From: Cyclobacteriaceae bacterium
Lineage (GTDB): Bacteria; Bacteroidota; Bacteroidia; Cytophagales; Cyclobacteriaceae
Assembly (NCBI GenBank): GCA_016787755.1
Contig: JAEUUA010000025.1
Coordinates: forward strand, 1-64,000
Reading direction: 5' to 3'
DNA length: 64,000 bases
This document shows, one piece after another, positions 24,840-32,351 of the stretch. Under the pieces are notes generated by a model. It saw only the letters and a program-made list of their open reading frames with translations. It searched no databases and had not been told where the DNA came from. Positions within the stretch are counted from its first letter, which is position 1, and each line of letters begins with the position of its first letter. The position numbers and the translations under genes were made by a program.

Positions 24840-26048
24840 ATGAGTGACCAACCTAATATCAGACTCTTTTACGGCAGTTGTTTTGCGTTAATAACAACCG
24901 CCTTCTCATTCAGTATCCGGGCAGGAATTCTTCCCGAACTAGGAACAACGTTTAATCTTACGGCTGAACAGCTTGGATTCATTAACTCCATGTGGTTTGT
25001 TGGCTTTCCAATCTCGATGGTGTTGGGTGGCATATTCTATGGAAGCTTGGGTCCAAAAAAGATTATGATATTCGCATTTATCTCACACACATTAGGTATC
25101 ATTCTAACCGTTTTCTCGGGTGGATATATCGGTCTGTTAATCTCAACTTTATTTATTGGACTTGGCAACGGATGCACCGAAGCCGCTTGTAACCCTATGA
25201 TTGCTGCCAGTTACACCGGCAAGCAAATGAATACGCTGCTCAATCGCTTTCATATGTGGTTTCCCGGAGGTATTGTTTTGGGAAGTTTAATCTCATTTGC
25301 CATGACTAAGATGAACTTAGGTTGGGAGGCACAGATCTGGATTATTCTTATTCCTACAGTAATTTACGCTTATGTTTTTTACGGACAAGCATTCCCAGAA
25401 CCAAAAAAGGAAATTGCGTCATTGTCCGAGAACCTGAAGGCGATGGCTACGCCACTCTTTATTTTCATTGGTATTTGCATGACCCTTACCGCGATCTCAG
25501 AGTTTGGCCCGCAACAATGGACCGGAATCATTATGGCAAAAAGTGGTGCTGAACCCATGGTAATCCTTGCGTTAGTCACAGGATTAATGGCCGTGGGCAG
25601 ATACTTTGGTGGGGAATTCGTTCATAAGTTTGATCAAACCGGTGTGCTATTGGGTTCCGCAGTTTTCACAACGATAGGAATCTTTTTATTCAGCACCCAA
25701 ACAGGGCCAATGGCTTATGTGGCAGCCGTATTTTTTGCGATGGGTGTGTGTTATTTCTGGCCTAACATGATTGGGTTTGCTGCGGAAAAGATGCCGCTTA
25801 CGGGTGCCATTGGTATGTCAGTTATCGGTGCCTTAGGCATGTTTTCAACTTCTATCTGGCAGCCTATCATTGGTGGCTGGATTGATAGCGCTAAAGAGAA
25901 AGCAAGTGCTGCCGGTCTTGAGGGAGATGCATTGGAATTGGCGGCTGGTCAATCTACCCTACAAACCATGATTATGTTTCCAGCGATATTGATTGTGCTC
26001 TTTACGATTCTGTTCTTCTGGATGAGGAAGAAACCTGCGACCGCTTAA
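24840..26048 (+). CDS. MFS sugar transporter
   Basis: A 402-residue integral membrane protein with about 12 hydrophobic segments. It has Gly-Gly-Ile-Phe-Tyr-Gly-Ser-Leu-Gly-Pro-Lys-Lys in loop 2-3 in place of the usual Asp-Arg motif, acidic and Asn residues in helix 4 (Gly-Asn-Gly-Cys-Thr-Glu-Ala-Ala-Cys-Asn-Pro), and Phe-His-Met-Trp-Phe-Pro-Gly-Gly. This pattern resembles the FucP-like branch of sugar/proton symporters. It follows the Nudix regulator on the same strand, so xylose or a related sugar is the most likely cargo. Confidence 0.83.
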   Translation: MSDQPNIRLFYGSCFALITTAFSFSIRAGILPELGTTFNLTAEQLGFINSMWFVGFPISMVLGGIFYGSLGPKKIMIFAFISHTLGIILTVFSGGYIGLLISTLFIGLGNGCTEAACNPMIAASYTGKQMNTLLNRFHMWFPGGIVLGSLISFAMTKMNLGWEAQIWIILIPTVIYAYVFYGQAFPEPKKEIASLSENLKAMATPLFIFIGICMTLTAISEFGPQQWTGIIMAKSGAEPMVILALVTGLMAVGRYFGGEFVHKFDQTGVLLGSAVFTTIGIFLFSTQTGPMAYVAAVFFAMGVCYFWPNMIGFAAEKMPLTGAIGMSVIGALGMFSTSIWQPIIGGWIDSAKEKASAAGLEGDALELAAGQSTLQTMIMFPAILIVLFTILFFWMRKKPATA

Positions 26049-26068
26049 AAAAAAGAAAATAATATTTG

Positions 26069-26105
26069 CCACAGATTCACTGATTGATAATCTATGAATC
26101 TGTGG
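26069..26105. terminator. Bidirectional hairpin between MFS and VOC genes
   Basis: CCACAGATTCA (26069-26079) pairs perfectly with TGAATCTGTGG (26095-26105) around 15 bases. It is flanked by A-rich sequence on the left and TTTTCTTTTT on the right, so it can terminate both convergent transcripts. The right arm overlaps the last codons of the VOC gene. The left arm is repeated at 22462-22479, so the element is also an interspersed repeat. Confidence 0.6.
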
Positions 26106-26502
26106 TTTTCTTTTTCGGTTCGATCAGATCCCACAAGTTTCCATACAAATCTTTAAAAACAGCTACGGTTCCATAACTTTCTTCCATTGGCTCACGCACA
26201 AACTCAATTCCTTTTTGTTGCATGGATGTATAGTCGCGCCAAAAATCATCGGTATACAGAAAGAGAAATACCCGACCTCCGGTTTGATTTCCAATGTGAC
26301 GCTGTTGCTCTTCATTGGTAGCTTTGGCTAGCAACAAATTACAGCCTCCCGATGCACCGGGTGGAGCGATAATTACCCATCGTTTAGTTTCACTCAGCAC
26401 GGTATCTTCCACTAGCGTAAAGTTCAACTTCTGTATATAGAAGTCAATCGCGTCATCATAATCTTCAATGACAAGAGCTAGAAGAGCAAGTTGCTGCTTC
26501 AT
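26092..26502 (-). CDS. VOC (glyoxalase/bleomycin-resistance fold) protein
   Basis: A 136-residue single-domain protein with the vicinal oxygen chelate fold. It has Leu-Val-Ile-Glu-Asp-Tyr-Asp-Asp-Ala-Ile-Asp-Phe-Tyr near residue 10, Arg-Val-Phe-Leu-Phe-Leu-Tyr-Thr-Asp-Asp near 75, and ends with the typical Phe-Lys-Asp-Leu-Tyr-Gly-Asn-Leu-Trp-Asp-Leu-Ile-Glu. The final Glu is the usual metal ligand. Substrate cannot be assigned. No ribosome binding site is apparent before the ATG, and the same frame stays open for about 48 codons upstream. Confidence 0.85.
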   Translation of the reverse strand: MKQQLALLALVIEDYDDAIDFYIQKLNFTLVEDTVLSETKRWVIIAPPGASGGCNLLLAKATNEEQQRHIGNQTGGRVFLFLYTDDFWRDYTSMQQKGIEFVREPMEESYGTVAVFKDLYGNLWDLIEPKKKTTDS

Positions 26503-26712
26503 ATTATTGGTGCGGACTCCATTTCCCTCAATTCCTTGTTTGAGAATCTGTAAATCAAATAACTCATCCCATGGTGCAAGAGTAGTGTCAAAATAAGAGA
26601 AACTTTCCTCATTGGTGTATTTTTGATAAACTTGAGAATAAGATTAAACTTCAATAAACAACAAATTAAGGGGTTTTTCCATTAACTTTCGAGCCTACCA
26701 CAACCCGATCTC

Positions 26713-27525
26713 ATGATCAAGACATTACTATATCCTTTTAAAAAATTCGCCTGGTTTAAACGACTCAACGCAAAAATAACCTATGAATTATTAGCCAAGC
26801 ACATACCCGCGGAAGAATGGCATTTTATGAATTACGGGTATAACCCCACTGAAGCAGAAGGCCCGTTGCATTTAGAGAAGGTTCCACTACAACAGTATCC
26901 CTTGCAGATGTATCACTATCTGGCAGCAAAGACAAATATTGAAAACCAAACCATTCTTGAAGTTGGGAGCGGTCGCGGTGGTGGCGCTTTTCATATTGCC
27001 AGCTATTTCAAGCCTTTGTTTTATACAGGAATGGATCTGGCGCATCATGCAGTAAATCTTGCCAATCAGTTACACAAACTACCAAATCTAAAATTTATAC
27101 AAGGAAGTGCCGAACAGATACCTATTGAAACTGAGAGTATAGATGTTGTCATTAACGTTGAATCATGCCACGCTTATGGCTCTGTTGATCAGTTTTTAAA
27201 AGAGGTGATGCGCGTACTTAAACCCGGGGGTCATTTTCTGATGGTTGATTTCAGATATGCGGTTGATATGCCCAGGTTAAAAAATCAACTGGCTAATTGT
27301 GGGTTAACTATGCTGGAAGAGGAAAACATTACACCCCATGTGATCAAAGCCATCGAGTTGGAAGATGATAAAAAGAAGGAACGCATACAGCGGCTCATTC
27401 CTGCCAAATGGCAAAAATTGTTCTCCGAATTTGCCGGTGTAGTGGGCTCTAAGTTTTACAACAACTTGAAAGATGAAACACGGTTCTACTATCGATATGT
27501 GATGGTAAAACCGCTTAGCAATTAA
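26713..27525 (+). CDS. Class I SAM-dependent methyltransferase
   Basis: A 270-residue cytosolic enzyme. Motif I is Ile-Leu-Glu-Val-Gly-Ser-Gly-Arg-Gly-Gly-Gly near residues 79-89. Motif II has Gly-Met-Asp-Leu-Ala near 105. The post-motif Asp-Val-Val-Ile-Asn-Val-Glu-Ser-Cys-His is near 145. Val-Leu-Lys-Pro-Gly-Gly-His-Phe-Leu near 170 is the methyltransferase-11 pattern. The acceptor is unknown. It resembles the phthiotriol/sterol-type small-molecule methyltransferases in the Glu-Ser-Cys-His segment. Its stop overlaps the convergent gene's stop in TTAA. Confidence 0.86.
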   Translation: MIKTLLYPFKKFAWFKRLNAKITYELLAKHIPAEEWHFMNYGYNPTEAEGPLHLEKVPLQQYPLQMYHYLAAKTNIENQTILEVGSGRGGGAFHIASYFKPLFYTGMDLAHHAVNLANQLHKLPNLKFIQGSAEQIPIETESIDVVINVESCHAYGSVDQFLKEVMRVLKPGGHFLMVDFRYAVDMPRLKNQLANCGLTMLEEENITPHVIKAIELEDDKKKERIQRLIPAKWQKLFSEFAGVVGSKFYNNLKDETRFYYRYVMVKPLSN

Positions 27526-28262
27526 GAATTAGTTCCTAATGACGAAATAACCACTTCGCGCGCTTCGCGATGCTTGCAATAGCTACACTTATAATGCTCT
27601 AACAGTATGCCACTCTCCTGTTGAGTAGGCTGTTTTTTGATTTCCTCAGAGTCGATCTTCATCGTATAATAGCCGCATTCACCACATTTCTCAGCATGTT
27701 GATAGGCCATATATTTATCAATCTTCTTTTCACCTGTCTTATCATCCAGCCATACATCATATTCTTCGGAATGGATTTCACTTTTATGCATTGACAATTG
27801 ATCAGGTTGTAAATGAACCGATCCCTCTTCTTCGGACAACTTGCGCATCATATTACCTGCTGACGATCTTCGTGGCTTATTGCGAATTCGTTTTAACCTG
27901 CGTTCTAATAACCTAGGATAAATAATACCTACAATGCTCGTAAGTGTTACATAGGCAATCGTTCCTAAAACAATAAGAAAAAAGGCACTGATAAACATTT
28001 TAAGGGAATCACTAACCGGAAGGGTTGGAGTTACCGTTGCAACCAGGTAAAATCCAATGGCAACCAATAAAGTAATTACTCCAAATCGGAAATATTTAAT
28101 TTCATGAAGATTCACGTAGTCATATTTCTCCTTTTGATCTGAAATCGACATTACTTTTAATTCATGCAACAATAAAATCAGCAAGGTAAGGCCGAAAAAA
28201 CAGTAGGAACCGATGAATAAATAATGGTCAATGGTTGCGAATAGAGATACTGGATTTTCCAT
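27522..28262 (-). CDS. Membrane protein with C-terminal zinc-ribbon-like cysteines
   Basis: A 246-residue protein of unrecognised family. Three hydrophobic segments lie at about 13-33, 55-77 and 88-113. A cytosolic-type basic stretch (Arg-Arg-Leu-Lys-Arg-Ile-Arg-Asn-Lys-Pro-Arg-Arg) follows. The C-terminal half has two cysteine pairs, Cys-Gly-Glu-Cys near 193 and Cys-Ser-Tyr-Cys near 229, spaced as in a zinc ribbon. A membrane-anchored zinc-binding protein is likely. Its function is not known and neighbours give no hint. It overlaps the methyltransferase end by 4 bp. Confidence 0.7.
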   Translation of the reverse strand: MENPVSLFATIDHYLFIGSYCFFGLTLLILLLHELKVMSISDQKEKYDYVNLHEIKYFRFGVITLLVAIGFYLVATVTPTLPVSDSLKMFISAFFLIVLGTIAYVTLTSIVGIIYPRLLERRLKRIRNKPRRSSAGNMMRKLSEEEGSVHLQPDQLSMHKSEIHSEEYDVWLDDKTGEKKIDKYMAYQHAEKCGECGYYTMKIDSEEIKKQPTQQESGILLEHYKCSYCKHREAREVVISSLGTNS

Positions 28263-28423
28263 ATAATAAAAGCTAGTTAAGTTACTTCAGAGGGTAATTT
28301 CGTACTATTTCAACACAATCAACATATAATTCTCATATTTTTTAACCCAAATCGCGTTAGATAACACTCGAACTGACTCATAAATGATTAAACTCATTAC
28401 CTTTAAACCTTTGCGGTGTAACT

Positions 28424-28828
28424 ATGATATCTTTAAAAAACTCGTTTTTTAACCGTGCTTTAAAACTGGCTACAACCCTTAGTGGCAAACCTGCGCGTAT
28501 TCTGAAGTTACTTGTTCAGCTTGGCCCCAAGATCCGGCAAGTAAACTGGAGTGGAGTAAAAGGTTCAGAGATAAGTAATACGTTCTTTTTAATCGGCAGG
28601 TTATTAAAAGCGCAGGCTACTGGTAAATACAAACTACCGGTTCGGGTAACTATCATTCTATTAGCCGCTGTCATCTATTTTATCAACCCGATAGATCTTA
28701 TCCCAGATTTCATTCCGGGGTTAGGCCTTACTGATGATTTGGCGGTGCTTACGTGGGTGTATCGAATTGCTGCGGATGAACTTGAGAGGTTTGAGGAATG
28801 GGAAATGGAGAAGGTGATCGTTGCTTAA
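28424..28828 (+). CDS. YkvA family (DUF1232) protein
   Basis: A 134-residue protein with the DUF1232 hallmark at about 85-110: Ala-Val-Ile-Tyr-Phe-Ile-Asn-Pro-Ile-Asp-Leu-Ile-Pro-Asp-Phe-Ile-Pro-Gly, then Gly-Leu-Thr-Asp-Asp-Leu-Ala-Val-Leu. The central segment is hydrophobic and probably membrane associated. The family has no established biochemical role. It is monocistronic; a TTTG 14-18 bases before the start is the only promoter-like element noted. Confidence 0.9.
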   Translation: MISLKNSFFNRALKLATTLSGKPARILKLLVQLGPKIRQVNWSGVKGSEISNTFFLIGRLLKAQATGKYKLPVRVTIILLAAVIYFINPIDLIPDFIPGLGLTDDLAVLTWVYRIAADELERFEEWEMEKVIVA

Positions 28829-28914
28829 TTATAACTAATACCTCTTACGGACGGAATACATGAAACAATCTCTATAATTTAGGAAAGGATTGAAATAGCT
28901 AGGTGTACTAAGAA

Positions 28915-29397
28915 TTATAAATTATTTAGTTTCGCACTTTTATCGACAGCCTTCATAAGCTCAATAATTTCTTCATTACCTGGTTCTAACTGCAAACACA
29001 TCCTAAAGTAAACACAGGCCAATGAGTCGTTTTTTAACGCAAATGTGTATGTAAGTCCAATGCTTTTATAACAATCAAATTTACTATAATTAAGGTCAGA
29101 CGCTTTTTGATAAAACTTAATTGACTCAGAATGTCGATACAATTGAACTAAGCAATATGCCTTGCGGTAATAAAATTTTCCATGTGTACTGTCTATTTCC
29201 AACAGCTTGGTGTAATATTCAAGAGCCTCTTGATACTTATTATTTGAGTAAAGAAGATGAGCTTTTAGAATTAGTGTAGAAGAATCGTCTTCTACTTTGA
29301 TAGTAGCTTCAGAATTTTCGATTCCATTTGATTTATGATTGTTACAACCAAGTAAAACATAGAACACGGTGATGAATGGAAAAAAATAACTCTTCAT
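28915..29397 (-). CDS. Small TPR lipoprotein
   Basis: A 160-residue lipoprotein (signal ends Val-Leu-Leu-Gly-Cys-Asn-Asn). Residues about 45-150 form three tetratricopeptide-like repeats, seen as Ala-His-Leu-Leu-Tyr-Ser-Asn-Asn-Lys-Tyr-Gln-Glu-Ala-Leu-Glu-Tyr-Tyr, Tyr-Arg-Lys-Ala-Tyr-Cys-Leu-Val-Gln-Leu-Tyr, and Cys-Tyr-Lys-Ser-Ile-Gly-Leu-Thr. It is a protein-protein interaction scaffold in the envelope; its partner is unknown. It is the last gene in the minus-strand run, 18 bp after the serine hydrolase. Confidence 0.78.
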   Translation of the reverse strand: MKSYFFPFITVFYVLLGCNNHKSNGIENSEATIKVEDDSSTLILKAHLLYSNNKYQEALEYYTKLLEIDSTHGKFYYRKAYCLVQLYRHSESIKFYQKASDLNYSKFDCYKSIGLTYTFALKNDSLACVYFRMCLQLEPGNEEIIELMKAVDKSAKLNNL

Positions 29398-29415
29398 AAT
29401 ACCGAAGACTTATCC

Positions 29416-31221
29416 CTACTTCCTCTTCCCCTTAAACGTGCCATTTGGCTGAATAAAAATTGCCTCCGTTACTTTCCCTTCTAACGTGGTAAACTCAATT
29501 TTAAATCCATCCAGTGATTTGATTGAAAATTTATCTTTACCTGTAGCGATCAATTCATACTCGGGCTGACCGGGTACTGTCAGGAAAAGAGTCTCTCCTG
29601 CTTTTAGATAAAACTTTGCAACCATACCACCCAACTCATATTCGCCAGCATACTTTTCCAGCGTAGCTTTATCTACATCCAGTTTAATTGGGGTGCGCTT
29701 AAATTGAATGGGTTCTAATTCAGGTTCTATTTTAAGAGAAACCAAACTTATATCGCCCCCATCATTTGTGGCGAAATTAAAAAGCAATTGAGAGGCTGTG
29801 GTGTCTACTTTCGTCTTCGCTTCAAAGGCTTCAAATACATCATAATGATAATGGCGCAACCAAAGCTTAGTTAATTTAAATTTCGCGAATAGGGAATCAC
29901 GTTCAACCACAAGATCGAATGATCCGTAACCCGGATGAGCGTATCTACCCGAAAACTCCTGTTTACTATGAGAAGGTCGGGTTCCTTTAACTTTACTGGA
30001 AGTTTTAGTCTTTTCAGCTTCTTTTTGATCCTTAAGCGCCTTGTCTTGTTTTGCTTTTAAATCTTTATTCCAGTCCGTTCGTGCAACATTTAACATCCTG
30101 TCTGCGATTATATTCCTCACCACACTCGGTACGGTAGATCCATTTTGATTTACTAACACAACAATCCCTACACTATCACTTGGAAAGAATGCCGTACTTG
30201 CCGAAAAGCCATCGATATTACCGCCATGTTCCACGCGATAATGACCTTTGTAACTTGCCAGAAACCATCCATACCCGTAGTTCGCAAGATGGACATCTGA
30301 AATTTCTTTGTCGGGCAACCCAGGAGCTACTACCATTTGTGAACTCATCGCTTCCGTAACATAGGAGGCAGGTAGCACTGCCTTTCCCTTAAACTTTCCA
30401 CCATTGATCCAGGTGATTACCCAATTCGACATTTCATTCACACTGCTGTTAATACTACCCGCAGGACTCATAGCTGCAATATTGTAGTAATCCATCTTTT
30501 TGATGGTTGTTTGTTTCTCTAGCTGATATCCAAAGGCTGCATCTTCACTCTTCTTCCAGTCTGCAAGGGTGAAATTAGACCGAGTCATTCCAAGGGGTTT
30601 AAAAATTCGATCTTCAATATTTTCCGCCCATGATTTGCCTGTAATTTTTTCAGTAATAACTCCTTGCATCAAAAACATAAAATTATTGTAATACCATTTC
30701 TCTCGCACTCCCGCGAAAGGTTCCTGATGTGCTATGCGTTGCACCAAACTGTCGGTCGATTCAGTTGGAAACAAATACCATGAGTAATCATGACGAGGCA
30801 AACCTGTTCGATGACTCATCAAGTCTTTCATGATGATTGATTCATTCATTTCGCTATTGAAAAATTTTAATTCGGGATAATACCTTCGTGGACTTTCATT
30901 AAAATCCATCTTCTTCTCCTCTCTCAACAAACCAAGAACAGAAGAGGTAAATGCTTTTGTGCACGATCCAATAGCAAACAGCGTATTGGGTGTTACGGGA
31001 AGTTTATGCTCCAAATCGCGGTATCCAAATCCTTTGACATACACGATTTTACTCTTTTCGATAACCGCTACTGCGAAACCTGGCGCTTGCCACGTATCCA
31101 ACACTTTTTGAAGTTCAGCATCAAGACTTGCAAGACGCTTATCGACTCCTGATTTGTTCCTCTGGCTAAAGGCTGGGATCAGGCATAGCCAGAGTCCAAG
31201 AATTAAGGGTATGTTTCTCAT
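29416..31221 (-). CDS. Secreted beta-lactamase-family serine hydrolase
   Basis: A 601-residue exported protein (signal ends Ile-Pro-Ala-Phe-Ser-Gln). The beta-lactamase/class C transpeptidase-like domain covers about 30-370. It has Ser-Cys-Thr-Lys (SxxK, nucleophile) near residue 88, Tyr-Asn-Asn (YxN) near 180 and His-Gly-Gly near 330. The C-terminal part (about 410-601) resembles the DUF3471-type beta domain often attached to these esterases/peptidases, with a Lys/Ala-rich linker between. It could be an esterase, D-amino peptidase or similar; antibiotic resistance should not be assumed. Confidence 0.86.
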   Translation of the reverse strand: MRNIPLILGLWLCLIPAFSQRNKSGVDKRLASLDAELQKVLDTWQAPGFAVAVIEKSKIVYVKGFGYRDLEHKLPVTPNTLFAIGSCTKAFTSSVLGLLREEKKMDFNESPRRYYPELKFFNSEMNESIIMKDLMSHRTGLPRHDYSWYLFPTESTDSLVQRIAHQEPFAGVREKWYYNNFMFLMQGVITEKITGKSWAENIEDRIFKPLGMTRSNFTLADWKKSEDAAFGYQLEKQTTIKKMDYYNIAAMSPAGSINSSVNEMSNWVITWINGGKFKGKAVLPASYVTEAMSSQMVVAPGLPDKEISDVHLANYGYGWFLASYKGHYRVEHGGNIDGFSASTAFFPSDSVGIVVLVNQNGSTVPSVVRNIIADRMLNVARTDWNKDLKAKQDKALKDQKEAEKTKTSSKVKGTRPSHSKQEFSGRYAHPGYGSFDLVVERDSLFAKFKLTKLWLRHYHYDVFEAFEAKTKVDTTASQLLFNFATNDGGDISLVSLKIEPELEPIQFKRTPIKLDVDKATLEKYAGEYELGGMVAKFYLKAGETLFLTVPGQPEYELIATGKDKFSIKSLDGFKIEFTTLEGKVTEAIFIQPNGTFKGKRK

Positions 31222-31244
31222 GTCAGTATCAAAAAATGAGCTGG

Positions 31245-31892
31245 CTACTTGTCCGAAATATAAGGAAGTTGCCTTGAAGCTTTCCTCATGATGGTATTGA
31301 TTATCGTGTTGGTATCACTCCCTAAACTTCTCGATAGCGTCTTTTCATATTTCCACATAAGCTCATTGGTAGCTCCATCATTAATGTTGATTGTACATTT
31401 GCCTGAATTGGTTGCCCCATAAAATCCTACAAGCACACCCAATGCCAGGGAGGCACCCTCAGACATAGGTTTATCGGTTGATAAGATCCCGGTAATGATG
31501 CCATCTACCTCCAGTAATTCACACAATTCCTTTGGAGTGAATCGCTCGATATTTGATCCATCGATATTATTCTTTGCAAGAATTGCATTGGTCGTAAGTA
31601 AATCCAGAAAAGTAATTTTAAAATTATGTTGCTCCTTTCTTTTCAAGAAATAGGATTGCATAGCACTTTGCACCGCCTTACCTTCGTCTTGTTGAAGTTG
31701 ATACAATTGATCTTCCGACATTTTCTCCATCTGCTTTGGCCTTAATTTAATAATTGCTTTAAAAGGTAAGATCGCCAACTTTTGGTGATCTGCTGATAAG
31801 GCATTAAAATTTGGATTAACATAAATCTCCCGTGTTTGAGCAAAACCACAAAGTGAGAGGCATAGAAAAAATAAAAATGAAGTCAGTTTCAT
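31245..31892 (-). CDS. Secreted protein of unknown function (GNA1162-like?)
   Basis: A 215-residue exported protein (signal Met-Lys-Leu-Thr-Ser, hydrophobic core, Gly-Phe-Ala-Gln). It shows Lys-Leu-Ala-Ile-Leu-Pro-Phe near residue 40, a helix of Gln/Glu/Lys, Leu-Leu-Glu-Val-Asp-Gly-Ile-Ile-Thr-Gly near 130 and a Gly/Ala-rich hydrophobic stretch near 150. Beginning with a start like 'LPF' and including 'DG(I/V)ITG', it resembles envelope lipoproteins of the CsgG/GNA1162 kind in general form, but the match is weak. Function is unknown. Confidence 0.6.
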   Translation of the reverse strand: MKLTSFLFFLCLSLCGFAQTREIYVNPNFNALSADHQKLAILPFKAIIKLRPKQMEKMSEDQLYQLQQDEGKAVQSAMQSYFLKRKEQHNFKITFLDLLTTNAILAKNNIDGSNIERFTPKELCELLEVDGIITGILSTDKPMSEGASLALGVLVGFYGATNSGKCTININDGATNELMWKYEKTLSRSLGSDTNTIINTIMRKASRQLPYISDK

Positions 31893-31934
31893 TGGCGATA
31901 GATTATTTTTAAAAAAGTTCTGAAATTTAGATTT

Positions 31935-32345
31935 TTAACTAAAAACTGCTTGCATAGATTCCCTGGCAATTCGTTCATCCTCCTCCTCGGACAACCCACT
32001 TACTCCCATACCTCCAATCACTTTTCCTTTTTGTATGATTGGTAGCCCACCACCAAAACCTGTAATTCGGCTGTCAGTCCAATTCCCTTGTTCTCGCTGA
32101 TCGTTACGCATATACTCACCTTGAGCCCGAGTTGATTTACAATCAATAGCACTTGTATACGCTTTACTTTGCGCAATACGTGCGGAAGCCGGATTAGCAC
32201 CATCCATTCGTAAGAAACAAATCAGCTCGCCCTCCGGCCCGGTAACTGCAACGGCAATTGGCTTGCTAATTTTGTTAGCGAGTTCCACTGCTTTTGATAT
32301 TAATGCAGATGCTTCCGATGAACTTACCTTCTCAACCAGATACAT
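31935..32345 (-). CDS. GlcG/HbpS family (DUF336) protein
   Basis: A 136-residue cytosolic protein of the GlcG/HbpS family. The signature Ile-Ala-Val-Ala-Val-Thr-Gly-Pro-Glu-Gly-Glu-Leu is near residues 34-45. Lys-Ala-Tyr-Thr-Ala/Ser (here Ser-Lys-Ala-Tyr-Thr-Ser-Ala) is near 70. Gly-Gly-Gly-Leu-Pro-Ile near 101 and Gly-Lys-Val-Ile-Gly-Gly-Met-Gly-Val-Ser-Gly near 107 follow. Relatives bind haem or corrinoid-like ligands, or sit in glycolate and diol operons with unclear roles. It begins 6 bp after the GH65 stop, so it is probably co-transcribed. Confidence 0.88.
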   Translation of the reverse strand: MYLVEKVSSSEASALISKAVELANKISKPIAVAVTGPEGELICFLRMDGANPASARIAQSKAYTSAIDCKSTRAQGEYMRNDQREQGNWTDSRITGFGGGLPIIQKGKVIGGMGVSGLSEEEDERIARESMQAVFS

Positions 32346-32351
32346 TGGTAT

